From: Gliomastix tumulicola
Taxonomy: Eukaryota; Ascomycota; Sordariomycetes; Hypocreales; Bionectriaceae
Length of the DNA stretch: 64,000 nt
NCBI GenBank assembly: GCA_001599755.1
Contig: BCHX01000006.1
Span: forward strand, 372,001-436,000
Direction: 5' to 3'
Of this stretch, positions 55,602 through 64,000 are shown piece by piece (position 1 is the first letter of the stretch; each line of letters starts with the position of its first letter). The translations under genes were made by a program, and so were the position numbers. The notes under the pieces are model-generated. The model worked only from the letters and a program-made list of their open reading frames with translations, was not told where the DNA came from and made no database searches.

Positions 55602-56143
55602 GGTATCTTTTTGCCTTTTCACTTTCGTGAAGGTGTTTGGGGGCTAGAAGTCGTGGTAGTAATGAATGGAACAAAGTGTTGCTGTGGCTGTGGTTGACTT
55701 GAAGAAGTGTATTACAGGACCGCTGCGAAGGGTTCATTTATCTACATCTGTCCATGGTATCATCCGAGAATAGTACGAGGAGGCAGGCCAAGAAAGAAAC
55801 GTGACAAGCCCGATGCCATTCATCAGGCTCGGGGTCCGCTCGCCCGGTCCGCATTTATCGGTGCACGGCGGACTTTGTACGGAGTGCCAGTTCCATCTAT
55901 ATGCACTACGCGGGGAAGGGAGAGAGCCAACTGATAAGATAGGAGACAGGAAGAGACTTCTGTATTCTTTGCAGACTCACGTAGAGCAGATTCGCATGTA
56001 GTTGTGAGTATAGTTCGTCAAGAGCAAGCTTAAATCAACGGTCGAATTGCATTCATGGCGAAATACAAAGTCGTGTTAACTTAAAAAAAAAAAAAAAAAG
56101 GGAGCTACCAGTAATTATTCATGTCCGATCTGACAATATGCCC
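55602..56143. other. Intergenic, anthrone oxygenase to NmrA-like gene
   Basis: No gene. A 17-base poly(A) run lies at 56083-56099, close to the stop of the NmrA-like gene on the other strand. Confidence 0.5.
56083..56099. repeat. Poly(A) run
   Basis: Seventeen consecutive A residues just beyond the 3' end of the NmrA-like gene (read as poly(T) on its strand). It does not look like a retroposed tail, since that gene ends on the opposite strand. Confidence 0.85.
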
Positions 56144-56941
56144 CTACGCCGGACCCGTCTTGGGCAGCCAGTTGTGAGCAAATGGGAAGAAATGCCGGCA
56201 AAGGCCGACCAAGATACACAAAGGCGTCCCCGGCGGGAACCTGGCGCCCTCACCGCGCTTCTTGTTCACCACGGCCACATTCCTGCCGTCGTACTGCCCC
56301 TTCACATCGTCCGCCGCCTCAATCATGGCAGCCGACAGGTCCAGATAGCTGATGAAGCTCTCCTCCTCCTCAAAGCTCAGCTGATGACCACGCTGAACAT
56401 CCAGCGAGAGACCCCCCGGCTTGATGTAGATGGTCGTCACCCAGTCCTCCTGGCGCCGCAGATACTCCTCCGCGAGTCTCAGGTCACGATACACGTGCGA
56501 GGCCGCGGTCAGCATGATGGGGCGGAACCAGAAGGGCATCTTGCGCGCGAGGTGGTCGTCGATGGTTGCTGAGCTGAGGAGCACAAGCTTGGGCGCCTTG
56601 AACGTGTCCGGTGAAGCGGCCCTGATGTTCTGCAGCGCCTGGATCACGCTCGCCGCGCTGTCCTGGCTCAGAGAGCACCCGGGGATGTTGTCGTTTGTCG
56701 TGACGGTCATGAAGACGGCCTTTGTGTCGCGGATGCAGCTCTCCATGAGCTTGACGTCTTGGATGCTGCCTGCAAAGACCTTGACGCGCTTTTGGTCGAC
56801 GAGCTCGGGCAGCATGGTGTACAGCTTGGCCTCGTTGCGGCAGTAGACGTTGATGTCTGCCTCTGGGGACGACCGGAGCAGGTTTTGGATCAGGCTCGAC
56901 CCGCAGTTGCCTGTGCCGCCCAGAATAGCGTACGAGACCAT
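56144..56941 (-). CDS. NmrA-like NAD(P)-binding oxidoreductase
   Basis: Single exon, 265 residues. The N-terminal Rossmann motif is [20 protein letters not shown] (GGTGNxG at 8-14), the form seen in NmrA/isoflavone-reductase-like atypical SDRs. The middle carries [13 protein letters not shown] and the C-terminal part keeps IKPGGLSLD and [12 protein letters not shown]. Homologous reductases occur in anthraquinone and aflatoxin-type clusters and act on anthraquinone or benzophenone intermediates. A tailoring reduction or rearrangement is therefore likely, but the step cannot be assigned. It is divergent from the SDR gene, 525 bp away. Confidence 0.83.
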   Translation of the reverse strand: MVSYAILGGTGNCGSSLIQNLLRSSPEADINVYCRNEAKLYTMLPELVDQKRVKVFAGSIQDVKLMESCIRDTKAVFMTVTTNDNIPGCSLSQDSAASVIQALQNIRAASPDTFKAPKLVLLSSATIDDHLARKMPFWFRPIMLTAASHVYRDLRLAEEYLRRQEDWVTTIYIKPGGLSLDVQRGHQLSFEEEESFISYLDLSAAMIEAADDVKGQYDGRNVAVVNKKRGEGARFPPGTPLCILVGLCRHFFPFAHNWLPKTGPA

Positions 56942-57466
56942 GGTGAGGGTGTGAATCTGGTGTGTTTTCTTCTAGAGGAGTTGGTGTTGTCGAAGGGAGC
57001 GGAGGCTGCTAGTTGTTCACCTCGTCTATCTAGGGCAGGGATGCATCAGTCCAGTATTTAACGGTGGATGCATGCAACTTGAGGATATTTACTAAATACA
57101 ACTAGATCTAGAACACTTCCGAGACGACACTCCCTTCTACTCATGGATGCCTCATGTCGACTCTGACCCTCAAGCCTCCATCGGATGGTAGGGGAAAATG
57201 GGCGGCAGTTCGGTGAGCGAAGTGGACACTCCCAACCCCGACCTGCACTTCTGCATATGCACCACAGCGGATCTCCAGTCAGTGTGTCCCCCTCACCATC
57301 CATTTTTCGTCTCGGGAATGCACTTGAGTGATTGCATTCAGGCCCTCGTCTTTTATCAAGCCATGACAGTTTCCATCTGAGTCTGCACATGTCAAGAAGG
57401 AAACCACAAAGAACGACGGCGTGAGATAAAACATTGTTAAACGGCAATCGCAATCACCAATCCACC
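56942..57466. promoter_or_regulatory. Bidirectional promoter, NmrA-like (-) and SDR (+)
   Basis: A 525-bp gap between two divergent cluster genes. CGG, five bases, CGG occurs near 57203-57213, a direct-repeat form used by some Zn2Cys6 regulators, but one occurrence proves nothing. Confidence 0.4.
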
Positions 57467-58441
57467 ATGGGCTTCCTGTACAGCCAGCTCTTCACGCACC
57501 TCCCCTACCCGACCGGTGATTATTCTGGCCAGACCATCGTCATCACTGGAAGCAATGTAGGCCTCGGCAAAGAAGCCGCGCGCCACTTCGCCCGCATGGG
57601 CGCCAGCAAGCTCATCCTCGCCGTGCGCAACCTCCAGCGCGGGCAGGACGCCAAGGAGGACATCCTGAGCACGACGGGCCGCAAGGAGGACGTCATCGAT
57701 GTCTGGGAGGTCGACATGGCCAGCTACGCGAGCGTGGAGAAGTTTGCGGCGCGCGTCGACAGTGAGCTGGACCGCGTGGACATCTTCCTCGCCAACGCGG
57801 GCATCGCGCCGGGCAAGTACGGCTTAGCCGAGGGGAACGAGGCGAGCATCACGGTCAACTTCATCTCAACGATGCTCCTCGCCGCGCTCGTGGTGCCCAA
57901 GCTCAAGAGCACGGCGGCCAAGTACAGCATCAGGCCCACGCTCACCATCGTGTCGTCGGATGTCCACGCCCACACCACGTTCCCGCAGAAATCAGCACCC
58001 GAGGGCAAGATCCTGGATGCTGTCAGTGACAAGGAGGCCTGCGAGAAGAACTGGGACGAGCAGTATCCCATCTCCAAGATCCTTGGTGTTTTCGCCGTAC
58101 GAGCCCTGGCCAAGAGACATCCTTCTTCCACACTCCCCGTCACCATCAACCTGGTCAATCCGGGGCTGTGCCACTCGGAGCTTGGCCGTGACATTCCCAC
58201 GTGGACGTTCTGGCTCATCAAGCTGCTCTTGGCTCGAACGACCGAGGCTGGTAGCAGGACATTGGTGCACGCTTCCTCGCAAGGGATCGAATCCCACGGC
58301 CAGTACATGACCGACTGCGGAACGGGGCTGCCGTCCGCCTTTGTGAGGAGTGAGGAAGGGGAGAAAGCGCAGGAACGCGTGTGGGAGGAGTTGGTGAAGA
58401 AGCTGGAGATTATCCACCCGGGATGTATGAGCAACTTCTGA
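57467..58441 (+). CDS. Short-chain dehydrogenase/reductase
   Basis: Single exon, 324 residues. The start at 57467 is preferred over an in-frame ATG 33 bp upstream because the sequence then begins MGFLYSQLF, usual for this fungal SDR group. The cofactor loop is TGSNVGLG (27-34) with downstream AVRN suggesting NADP(H). LANAGIA and the catalytic YPISK (Tyr200, Lys204) are present, and the Ser of IVSSD completes the triad. It resembles retinol-dehydrogenase-like SDRs rather than the tetrahydroxynaphthalene-reductase type of xanthone pathways. A ketoreduction in the polyketide pathway is inferred from location only. Confidence 0.85.
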   Translation: MGFLYSQLFTHLPYPTGDYSGQTIVITGSNVGLGKEAARHFARMGASKLILAVRNLQRGQDAKEDILSTTGRKEDVIDVWEVDMASYASVEKFAARVDSELDRVDIFLANAGIAPGKYGLAEGNEASITVNFISTMLLAALVVPKLKSTAAKYSIRPTLTIVSSDVHAHTTFPQKSAPEGKILDAVSDKEACEKNWDEQYPISKILGVFAVRALAKRHPSSTLPVTINLVNPGLCHSELGRDIPTWTFWLIKLLLARTTEAGSRTLVHASSQGIESHGQYMTDCGTGLPSAFVRSEEGEKAQERVWEELVKKLEIIHPGCMSNF

Positions 58442-58852
58442 TCAACCCATATCTATCTTATGCCCCTAATAGCATTTTCCTCCTGTTCATCATGTCCCCT
58501 ACACAATGATGATACTATGACTCGGCCGTCCGTGAGTGAGAAGTAAGCGTGTCTAAAAGGGCAACCGTACATTGCCACCACGACAAATAGATAATAATTG
58601 GCGTGAAGCCGCCATCGCAAGGACTACCAAATGCATTCAAACGGGCAGACATCAACAAATCAGTTAGGTGCCATATCATTGGGTCTGTTCACATGGCAAT
58701 AGTCCTCCTTTCACAGAGTGCGAATTTGAAATAATTTGACATTGACATTGATAGGTAAGCGAGTGTAAGTAACGTGCAGGTTCGCCATGAAGGAGGTGTT
58801 CGCCTTCAACACTTTGTTGATGTCCTTATGTTCGCCCCGATATACGACGCCC
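58442..58852. other. Convergent intergenic region
   Basis: About 410 bp between the stops of the SDR and the fusion enzyme. No gene or clear element. Confidence 0.5.
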
Positions 58853-61234
58853 TCACGATCTAGCAGGTGTCCTCCCCCAGGCCTGGGCAAATCCAGCGCC
58901 CCAAATCCACTTAGCCTCGTCCGGCAGACCGACAGTCGAGTCATACGCCATGCGCGCCAGCTGCAGCCACGCGTCCCCCTGGAGAGGGAACGTGTCCTGG
59001 TTGGCCTGCTCAAAGGGGGCAGACACATCCTGCCCGCTCTTGAGCGCACGCACAAACTTGGCCACGTGCCCGTCGTCGTGCATCTTGTTGATGCTGCTGT
59101 ACAGCTCGCTCCAGCCCATACCCGCCGTGACCTCGCTGGCCTTGTACTCGTTGATCTCCTGCAGGTCGAGCCTGCTGCAGCCGCTAGCGGCGTACCAGAA
59201 GAGATCGGTGCGGCCCTTCCACTCGACCAGCCGGACCTTGTTCTCGAGGTTGATCCAGGGCTGTTGGACGAGGACGGTGAGGAAGATGGAGCTCGTGACG
59301 GCGTGCATGTGGAAGAAGTCGATCTTGGCAACCTTGCCGGGACGCTGGGACGCGCCGGCGATGTAGGCACTGCTGTTGAGGGACTCGGCGGCGCGTCGCT
59401 CCAGGTCAGATGGGTGGACGCGGAACTGTGCCGCGAGGGCGACAACGGCCTCTCGCGAGCGGCCCAAGACGCCGTCCTTCATCTTAAGAGTCATGTCCTC
59501 CCAGCGTGGGCCGCGGAAGATGACGTCCGTCTCGCGGGCCGTGTTGAACAGCTCCACGAGAGAGAGGTCCATGCGGCCGCCTTCAGCGCGGTCGGCAATC
59601 TCCGAGGTCATGAGAAGGCAATCCGGGATCCCAGACACCGGGTGCGTGATCGCCTGGGCGAGGGCCTCGGCGATGATGCTCGGCTGCTCAAACTCGACGC
59701 CGAGGCCGAGATGGATGATGGGATGGTAGGCACCCTCGTACATGCGAGCCAGGATGATATCAGCCAGCTTAGTGCGGCTGAAGCAGTACTGGTCGAGCAC
59801 TTCCCTCCAGTCGCGCTGGTCCATCTGCTGCTCGAAGAAGGTCATGACGTTGGTGTACTGGGCTATCTGTCCCAGAACGGCGAACATGTCGCCGTCGTTG
59901 CTCAGCCCATTAACCACGTCAGGCTCGACCTGGGGCTGCGCGCGCTGCACGGCCAGACCGTCCTCGTAGGCACGCTGCACCTCAAGCGGGTCGCCGCCGA
60001 GGGCGAACGTGGTCAGTAGAGAGTGCGCCATGTGGTTGTGGCCGTTCTGGTCGCGCCAGAAGACGTGGAACTCGTCGTGGTTCTTCTGCAGCAGCTCTTC
60101 CGTCTTGCGCACGGCGTCCTCACTGGGGACCTCGTTGACACGGCCGAGCATGTTCAAGTTGGCAGAGAGCTGGACTCGACTGGACTTGGTTGTCGTGGGC
60201 GCCGCCGCCACTTCTTCTTTCTTAGTCGCGAGGATCAGCACGACGGGGAAGGTGACCTTTCTCTTCTCCCCGCCCATGGCAGTGTTGAGCTCCTCGAGCA
60301 GCGCCTCGACTTCGGCATAGCGGTCGCCAGCCTTGTCGCGATAGTTGGGATAGACCGAGTCAAGATAGGCCTTGACATCGGCAACAGACCACTCCGCACC
60401 CCAGAAGTCGCGGTTGACGATCTCCTGAGTAACCTCGCCCTCAGCCCGACGATCCACGACGCCAAAGTCAAAGTCGAACCCGGCCTTGGAGTTGAAGAGA
60501 AGGGGCATGTCGCAGTTCCACTTGTGGCGGACGACATTCTCCCAGTCCTCGGCAGGGATGGCGATGTTGTCCATGTAGCTCTCGAGCGTCTCGGCGGCAT
60601 TGAGGTGGAAGGGGAAGCCGGGCGTGCCCTTCATCGGCTGGTTGAAGGTGCAGATGCGCGTGGCGACCTTGTCGTAGGCCGCGTTGCAGCCGTCGACATC
60701 GCCATCGGCGAACACACAGGGTCCGTAGAAATAGATGCCCAGTGTGCCTCCCGGGCGGAGCAGGTGATGGAAGGCCTTCAGGGCCTTGGGCGCGTTGAGG
60801 AGAGGCATGCACTCGCTGACGGTGATGATGTCCGTGGTGCCGTCCCCTCCAGAGGTCGACGGCGTCTTCTCCACCAGGTCCTCGGCACGAGAGTGAACGA
60901 AGGTGACTCTGCCGCTGTTGCTGAGCTGCTGAGGCAGGAGTGCCGGCGCCACGGCCAGGGCCTGGTCGTTCAGATCGGAACCAACAACGTGCTCGAAGTA
61001 CGCAGCCAGTCTCGCGGCAATGTTTCCGGGGCCCGTACCGACATCATGGGCGATGTTGCACGTCTTGTCTCCGTGCTTTGTGTGGTACTCGTGGATGAGC
61101 TGGAAGAAATCTTCGGTCGGGCTCGGACGAGACTGAATGTACGACTGCCAGAAGTCGATGTTGCTGCCACTCCTAACGGCGCCGGAAGTAAAGGGCGTCT
61201 CGACTGTTGTCGTTTCCACCGTGGTTGAAGACAT
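58853..61234 (-). CDS. Methyltransferase / questin-oxidase-like fusion protein
   Basis: Single uninterrupted exon, 793 residues from the ATG at 61234 (the frame also has ATG at 61279, adding 15 unlikely residues). Residues about 1-345 form a class I SAM methyltransferase: motif I is HDVGTGPGNIAARLA (63-77), motif II acid at VVGSDLND, then ITVSECMPLL and LLRPGGTLGIYFYG. An Ala/Thr-rich linker (about 345-365) leads to a questin-oxidase-like domain (DUF4243, about 366-793) with GHNHMAHSLLTTFALGGDPL, the block AYHPIIHLGLGVEFEQPSII, and a C-terminal FVRAL. In geodin- and monodictyphenone-type pathways separate enzymes O-methylate emodin and open the ring by Baeyer-Villiger oxidation. Here both activities appear on one chain. 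The methyltransferase half is of the CRG1/trans-aconitate type, not the usual plant-COMT-like emodin O-methyltransferase type. Confidence 0.87.
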   Translation of the reverse strand: MSSTTVETTTVETPFTSGAVRSGSNIDFWQSYIQSRPSPTEDFFQLIHEYHTKHGDKTCNIAHDVGTGPGNIAARLAAYFEHVVGSDLNDQALAVAPALLPQQLSNSGRVTFVHSRAEDLVEKTPSTSGGDGTTDIITVSECMPLLNAPKALKAFHHLLRPGGTLGIYFYGPCVFADGDVDGCNAAYDKVATRICTFNQPMKGTPGFPFHLNAAETLESYMDNIAIPAEDWENVVRHKWNCDMPLLFNSKAGFDFDFGVVDRRAEGEVTQEIVNRDFWGAEWSVADVKAYLDSVYPNYRDKAGDRYAEVEALLEELNTAMGGEKRKVTFPVVLILATKKEEVAAAPTTTKSSRVQLSANLNMLGRVNEVPSEDAVRKTEELLQKNHDEFHVFWRDQNGHNHMAHSLLTTFALGGDPLEVQRAYEDGLAVQRAQPQVEPDVVNGLSNDGDMFAVLGQIAQYTNVMTFFEQQMDQRDWREVLDQYCFSRTKLADIILARMYEGAYHPIIHLGLGVEFEQPSIIAEALAQAITHPVSGIPDCLLMTSEIADRAEGGRMDLSLVELFNTARETDVIFRGPRWEDMTLKMKDGVLGRSREAVVALAAQFRVHPSDLERRAAESLNSSAYIAGASQRPGKVAKIDFFHMHAVTSSIFLTVLVQQPWINLENKVRLVEWKGRTDLFWYAASGCSRLDLQEINEYKASEVTAGMGWSELYSSINKMHDDGHVAKFVRALKSGQDVSAPFEQANQDTFPLQGDAWLQLARMAYDSTVGLPDEAKWIWGAGFAQAWGRTPARS

Positions 61235-63445
61235 GATGGCAATTGTTTGGGAGTAGCAGTAGCTCACTCCCCTGAACAAGTCTGCAAGGTGTTTGGTTTG
61301 GTAGATGTGAGTGGGTTACAACAGTGTCTCTTTCGCAGGAACAGCAGTGGAAGGAACAGCGATATATTGACTAGAAGCACCCGTCACACTCGGTCTCCCC
61401 CGCCTTTGGAGTCTAGATAACATTCCCATTGAATCAGATGATCGCTCTGTGTGCTTGCTCATCAACATCGGGGTTTTGGAAGTAGTACGCAGTGGCAAGC
61501 CCGAGAGGCCGAAGTTCAATATCTAATGCCGGGCTCCGGAAGGCCGGGCATGAGTGTCTTTCGGGATATACTTGAGTAGAGTTTATCTGATGCAAGCAAA
61601 GAAGCAGATTATCATGGTAGTGCCGTCTACACGAAGCAGAGGATGCGCATTAAACGTGATGAACATTTTTCTGCTCCCTCAGATGTCGTTGAGTGTAGGG
61701 TAGGTGAGAAGACGTGCCTCATTCCCATATCTTGGTCGGGTGAAATCGCCATCCCAGATGTCATACCAAATATCCTACCGTACGATCGGGTTTAGAAAAG
61801 ACGCCTTATTGAATATGAGATATGACTGCACTAGATAGTACCTACAGAAGTTCCGAATATGTAACCGAGAACCAACAATCGTCTGTCTCTTGACATCTTG
61901 ACACGTTGGGTCATTCACGGGCCTGAAAGTGATCACCTCGGCCATTGCAGTTTCACGTTATCGCCCAGTTGTGGCGTTTATTAGCGCAGCCACGTCCGGT
62001 CCGTTGATTGCCCCGACATGGCTCGATGATTCAAAAAGTCCCCTGCATATGTATGTACGTACTTGCACAGCACGGAGTGCAGGGTCCGCGATACAGCCAT
62101 GCTATTGAAATTGGGGGCTGAGCGCCTCCGTGGGCGGCTCCCAAATGACCTAATTGAATGATGAGATTTTTTCTCAGACGGGCGGGAATTTGATTACTGT
62201 GCCTCACTTTCTACTCAGATTCTCTCTCACCCGATCAACTGAGGGCTCTCCCGAGCGGCACGTATAAATGACCCGATCGGGCCGACCGAAAGAGCCCCCA
62301 GCTGTTACATCGGACTCCGGCCATCATCTTGGCGCAGCTCAGCTTCTCGGGGAGCGACAGGTCGGCCGCTGGTGCCCAAAGGCCGCCTAACGTTATGTGC
62401 AGAACTTTTGAAGCCAAGTGCAGCGAGCGGCCGAATGGTTGGGGCAATACGAGCTCGGCCGAATAAATCCCACTATTCTGGGGGCGAAAACTAAGATGCA
62501 CTCACTCATAACTCCGTCTCCTTACAGGTTCGGTGATTCAATCTGTGTGAGAGGAAGCGCGCGCCGAGGTCTGATTAAAAGTGCACTAAAATTCGTTCAC
62601 CCCGGGATCTACTACTTCAGCAATCCGCTGCCCCAGCAATATATCCCCGAAGCAAGGATTTACTGGATCTGCTAGTTACAAGCCCCATATTCTTCTCCGT
62701 TTACCTTATTCTTATTCTTCCCTCGCTTGACTGGAGTGCGCGCGACAGGCCGGCGTGAAAGCTGAAAGTCGGGGCAAATTCGTCCTTGTCTCCAGTGCAG
62801 TTGGCTAGCTTGAGGCAGTCCACCAACATCCTTGCTGGACAGACGGTTCAAGCAGAACGCCCTGATCCACTTGGTGGTTTTGCAGCACTGGCCCAGATAT
62901 TTTATCTTAGTGACGTGCCACCAAGATCTTGCCCAGCATGAATAGCATCGAGATCGGCCGCCATGCCCTCACCTGTTTCCGCCAGTACGGTGCCAGCACG
63001 GTGCCAATGCAAATGTGCCCGTCGGAGCCAAGGTCCCCTGGAGATAGTAATGATTAGGCAGACTCGGTCCGTGTGACCGTGTGGCTGACGCCTCCCAATC
63101 CATAGCGCGTCGGCCAAGGTTGGGTGGCGCTTGAGGGCCTATTATGCGACCATGTACCGAGGATGTGAGTGCGGTACGTCGGCGGCATTCCTCTGCGACG
63201 ACGTATCATGTTCCGTGAATAGACCCGGCTTCTGAAGGGCTGGGCATCTCCGTCCTCGTACTACGTATTCCGTACTATGCGGGATGTTCTAGTTCCGCAC
63301 AAATCAGACCACTCTTGAGGCCCTGCATACAACGGCCGCATGTGTGTCCGAGCACTATGCGAGCAAATCCCAATGCATGCCGCCAGTGTGGGTATATGCG
63401 CCAGAAAAAAAAATTCATGCGATATCTTGATTAGTTTATCTTTCT
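61235..63445. other. Gene-free stretch right of the polyketide cluster
   Basis: About 2.2 kb in which I see no coding-like frame on either strand. The first part is the promoter of the fusion enzyme (minus strand). It is a reasonable right border for the cluster. Confidence 0.5.
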
Positions 63446-64000
63446 CTACGCTGTGAATGGCTGGTACTTGAGCTCCAGCGCCAGGTCACCACTCCTCGGT
63501 GAGCAATTTTTATTCACCAGAATCAGTCGGCCCGTGCTGTCGCTCATTGCGGACAGCATCGCCAGGATCTCGCCCACCTCGTTATCCTGCTGGTTCGTGA
63601 GCTGGAAGAGCGTCATGTCCCGCAGCCGCGCCCTGGCTTCCGCCCTGGCGCCCACGCTGCCCGGGTCCGGGATCAGCCCGGTGAGGGCGAGCGTCGCGGA
63701 GCTGTTTACGCGCAGGACATCGACGAGCTGTCTTATCTCGCTCCGGATGCGCTCCAGTCCGGTCGTCGTCGTCGCGGTGCCCGAGCCTCCGCTGGCGGTG
63801 GCGGACCCATTTAGGTGCAGGACGTACACGGTGGCGTCGCGTATGGGCTGATGGGAGCCCATGGTGCGTCGTTGGAGGGTCACCCGCCCGTTCATGATGC
63901 TTTGCTGCTGATGCTGGTGCTGTTCTGGCGGCGTTGAGTTTGGTGGCTTCCGCCACGAGCCCGGCGAGGATAACTCGGTCTCCTCGACCTGTACGTAGAC
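63446..64000 (-). CDS. Partial gene of unknown function, runs off the right edge
   Basis: The frame is open from the window edge to a TAG at 63446-63448, at least 184 residues; an internal ATG at 63895 need not be the start. The upstream part has a His/Gln/Pro-rich stretch (PPEQHQHQQQ). After that comes a plausible folded region: VYVLHLNG, a Gly/Ser/Thr-rich loop, then helical RIRSEIRQLVDVLRV, LALTGLIPDP, and a C-terminus with RLILVNKNCSPRSGDLALEL. I do not recognise the family. Its relation to the polyketide cluster is unknown. Confidence 0.5.
   Translation of the reverse strand, partial: VYVQVEETELSSPGSWRKPPNSTPPEQHQHQQQSIMNGRVTLQRRTMGSHQPIRDATVYVLHLNGSATASGGSGTATTTTGLERIRSEIRQLVDVLRVNSSATLALTGLIPDPGSVGARAEARARLRDMTLFQLTNQQDNEVGEILAMLSAMSDSTGRLILVNKNCSPRSGDLALELKYQPFTA

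Noticed and set aside
58787..61228. Two 400-codon plus-strand frames opposite the fusion enzyme
   Set aside because: Both are composition-driven shadows with no motif; the minus frame carries both enzyme domains.

Overview
The window is nuclear DNA of a filamentous ascomycete (Pezizomycotina). Coding regions are GC-rich and interrupted by short introns (51-100 bp) with GTAAGT/GTATGT-like donors, T/C-rich leaders precede many start codons, and the gene families are typical moulds' (Zn2Cys6 regulator, HET, F-box, fungal P450, non-reducing polyketide synthase). Species cannot be told from this alone. Exon joins below were worked out by hand from splice sites and frame; all multi-exon models close in frame.

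Layout. 1-2898: no gene. 2899-13656: secreted FAD-linked oxidase, two tandem BTB/POZ paralogues, an MFS transporter, a secreted GH18 chitinase-like protein and a secreted glycerophosphodiester phosphodiesterase. 13827-18882 (minus): a Zn2Cys6 regulator and a P450. 19701-30318: tyrosine-phosphatase-like protein, Nudix hydrolase, sugar transporter, KstD-like FAD dehydrogenase, a methyltransferase and a small secreted GH134-like mannanase. 31420-32921: a decayed gene with in-frame stops. 33271-37795: a ten-exon, 1301-residue protein with an N-terminal ubiquitin-like domain and a C-terminal CorA-like membrane pair. 38973-43466: F-box protein and secreted rhamnogalacturonan lyase (PL4). 43835-45474: a broken HET gene, followed at 45699-45908 by a relic of the 3' end of a CorA-like paralogue.

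46046-61234 is a compact polyketide gene cluster: a TE-less non-reducing PKS (SAT-KS-MAT-PT-ACP, 1806 aa), a divergent metallo-beta-lactamase thioesterase, an EthD-domain protein, a DUF1772 anthrone-oxygenase-like protein, an NmrA-like reductase, an SDR, and a 793-residue protein in which a SAM methyltransferase is fused in one uninterrupted frame to a questin-oxidase-like (Baeyer-Villiger, DUF4243) domain. By comparison with the emodin/geodin/monodictyphenone pathways I infer this route: octaketide assembly and release as atrochrysone carboxylic acid, decarboxylation/dehydration to an anthrone, oxidation to an emodin-type anthraquinone, then O-methylation and oxidative ring opening to a benzophenone, with the last two steps possibly on one polypeptide. 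The fusion enzyme is the most unusual object in the window. The cluster has no transporter, no local regulator and no tetrahydroxynaphthalene-reductase-like gene inside the window.

61235-63445 holds no gene I can support; 63446-64000 is the 3' part of an unrecognised minus-strand gene running off the right edge.
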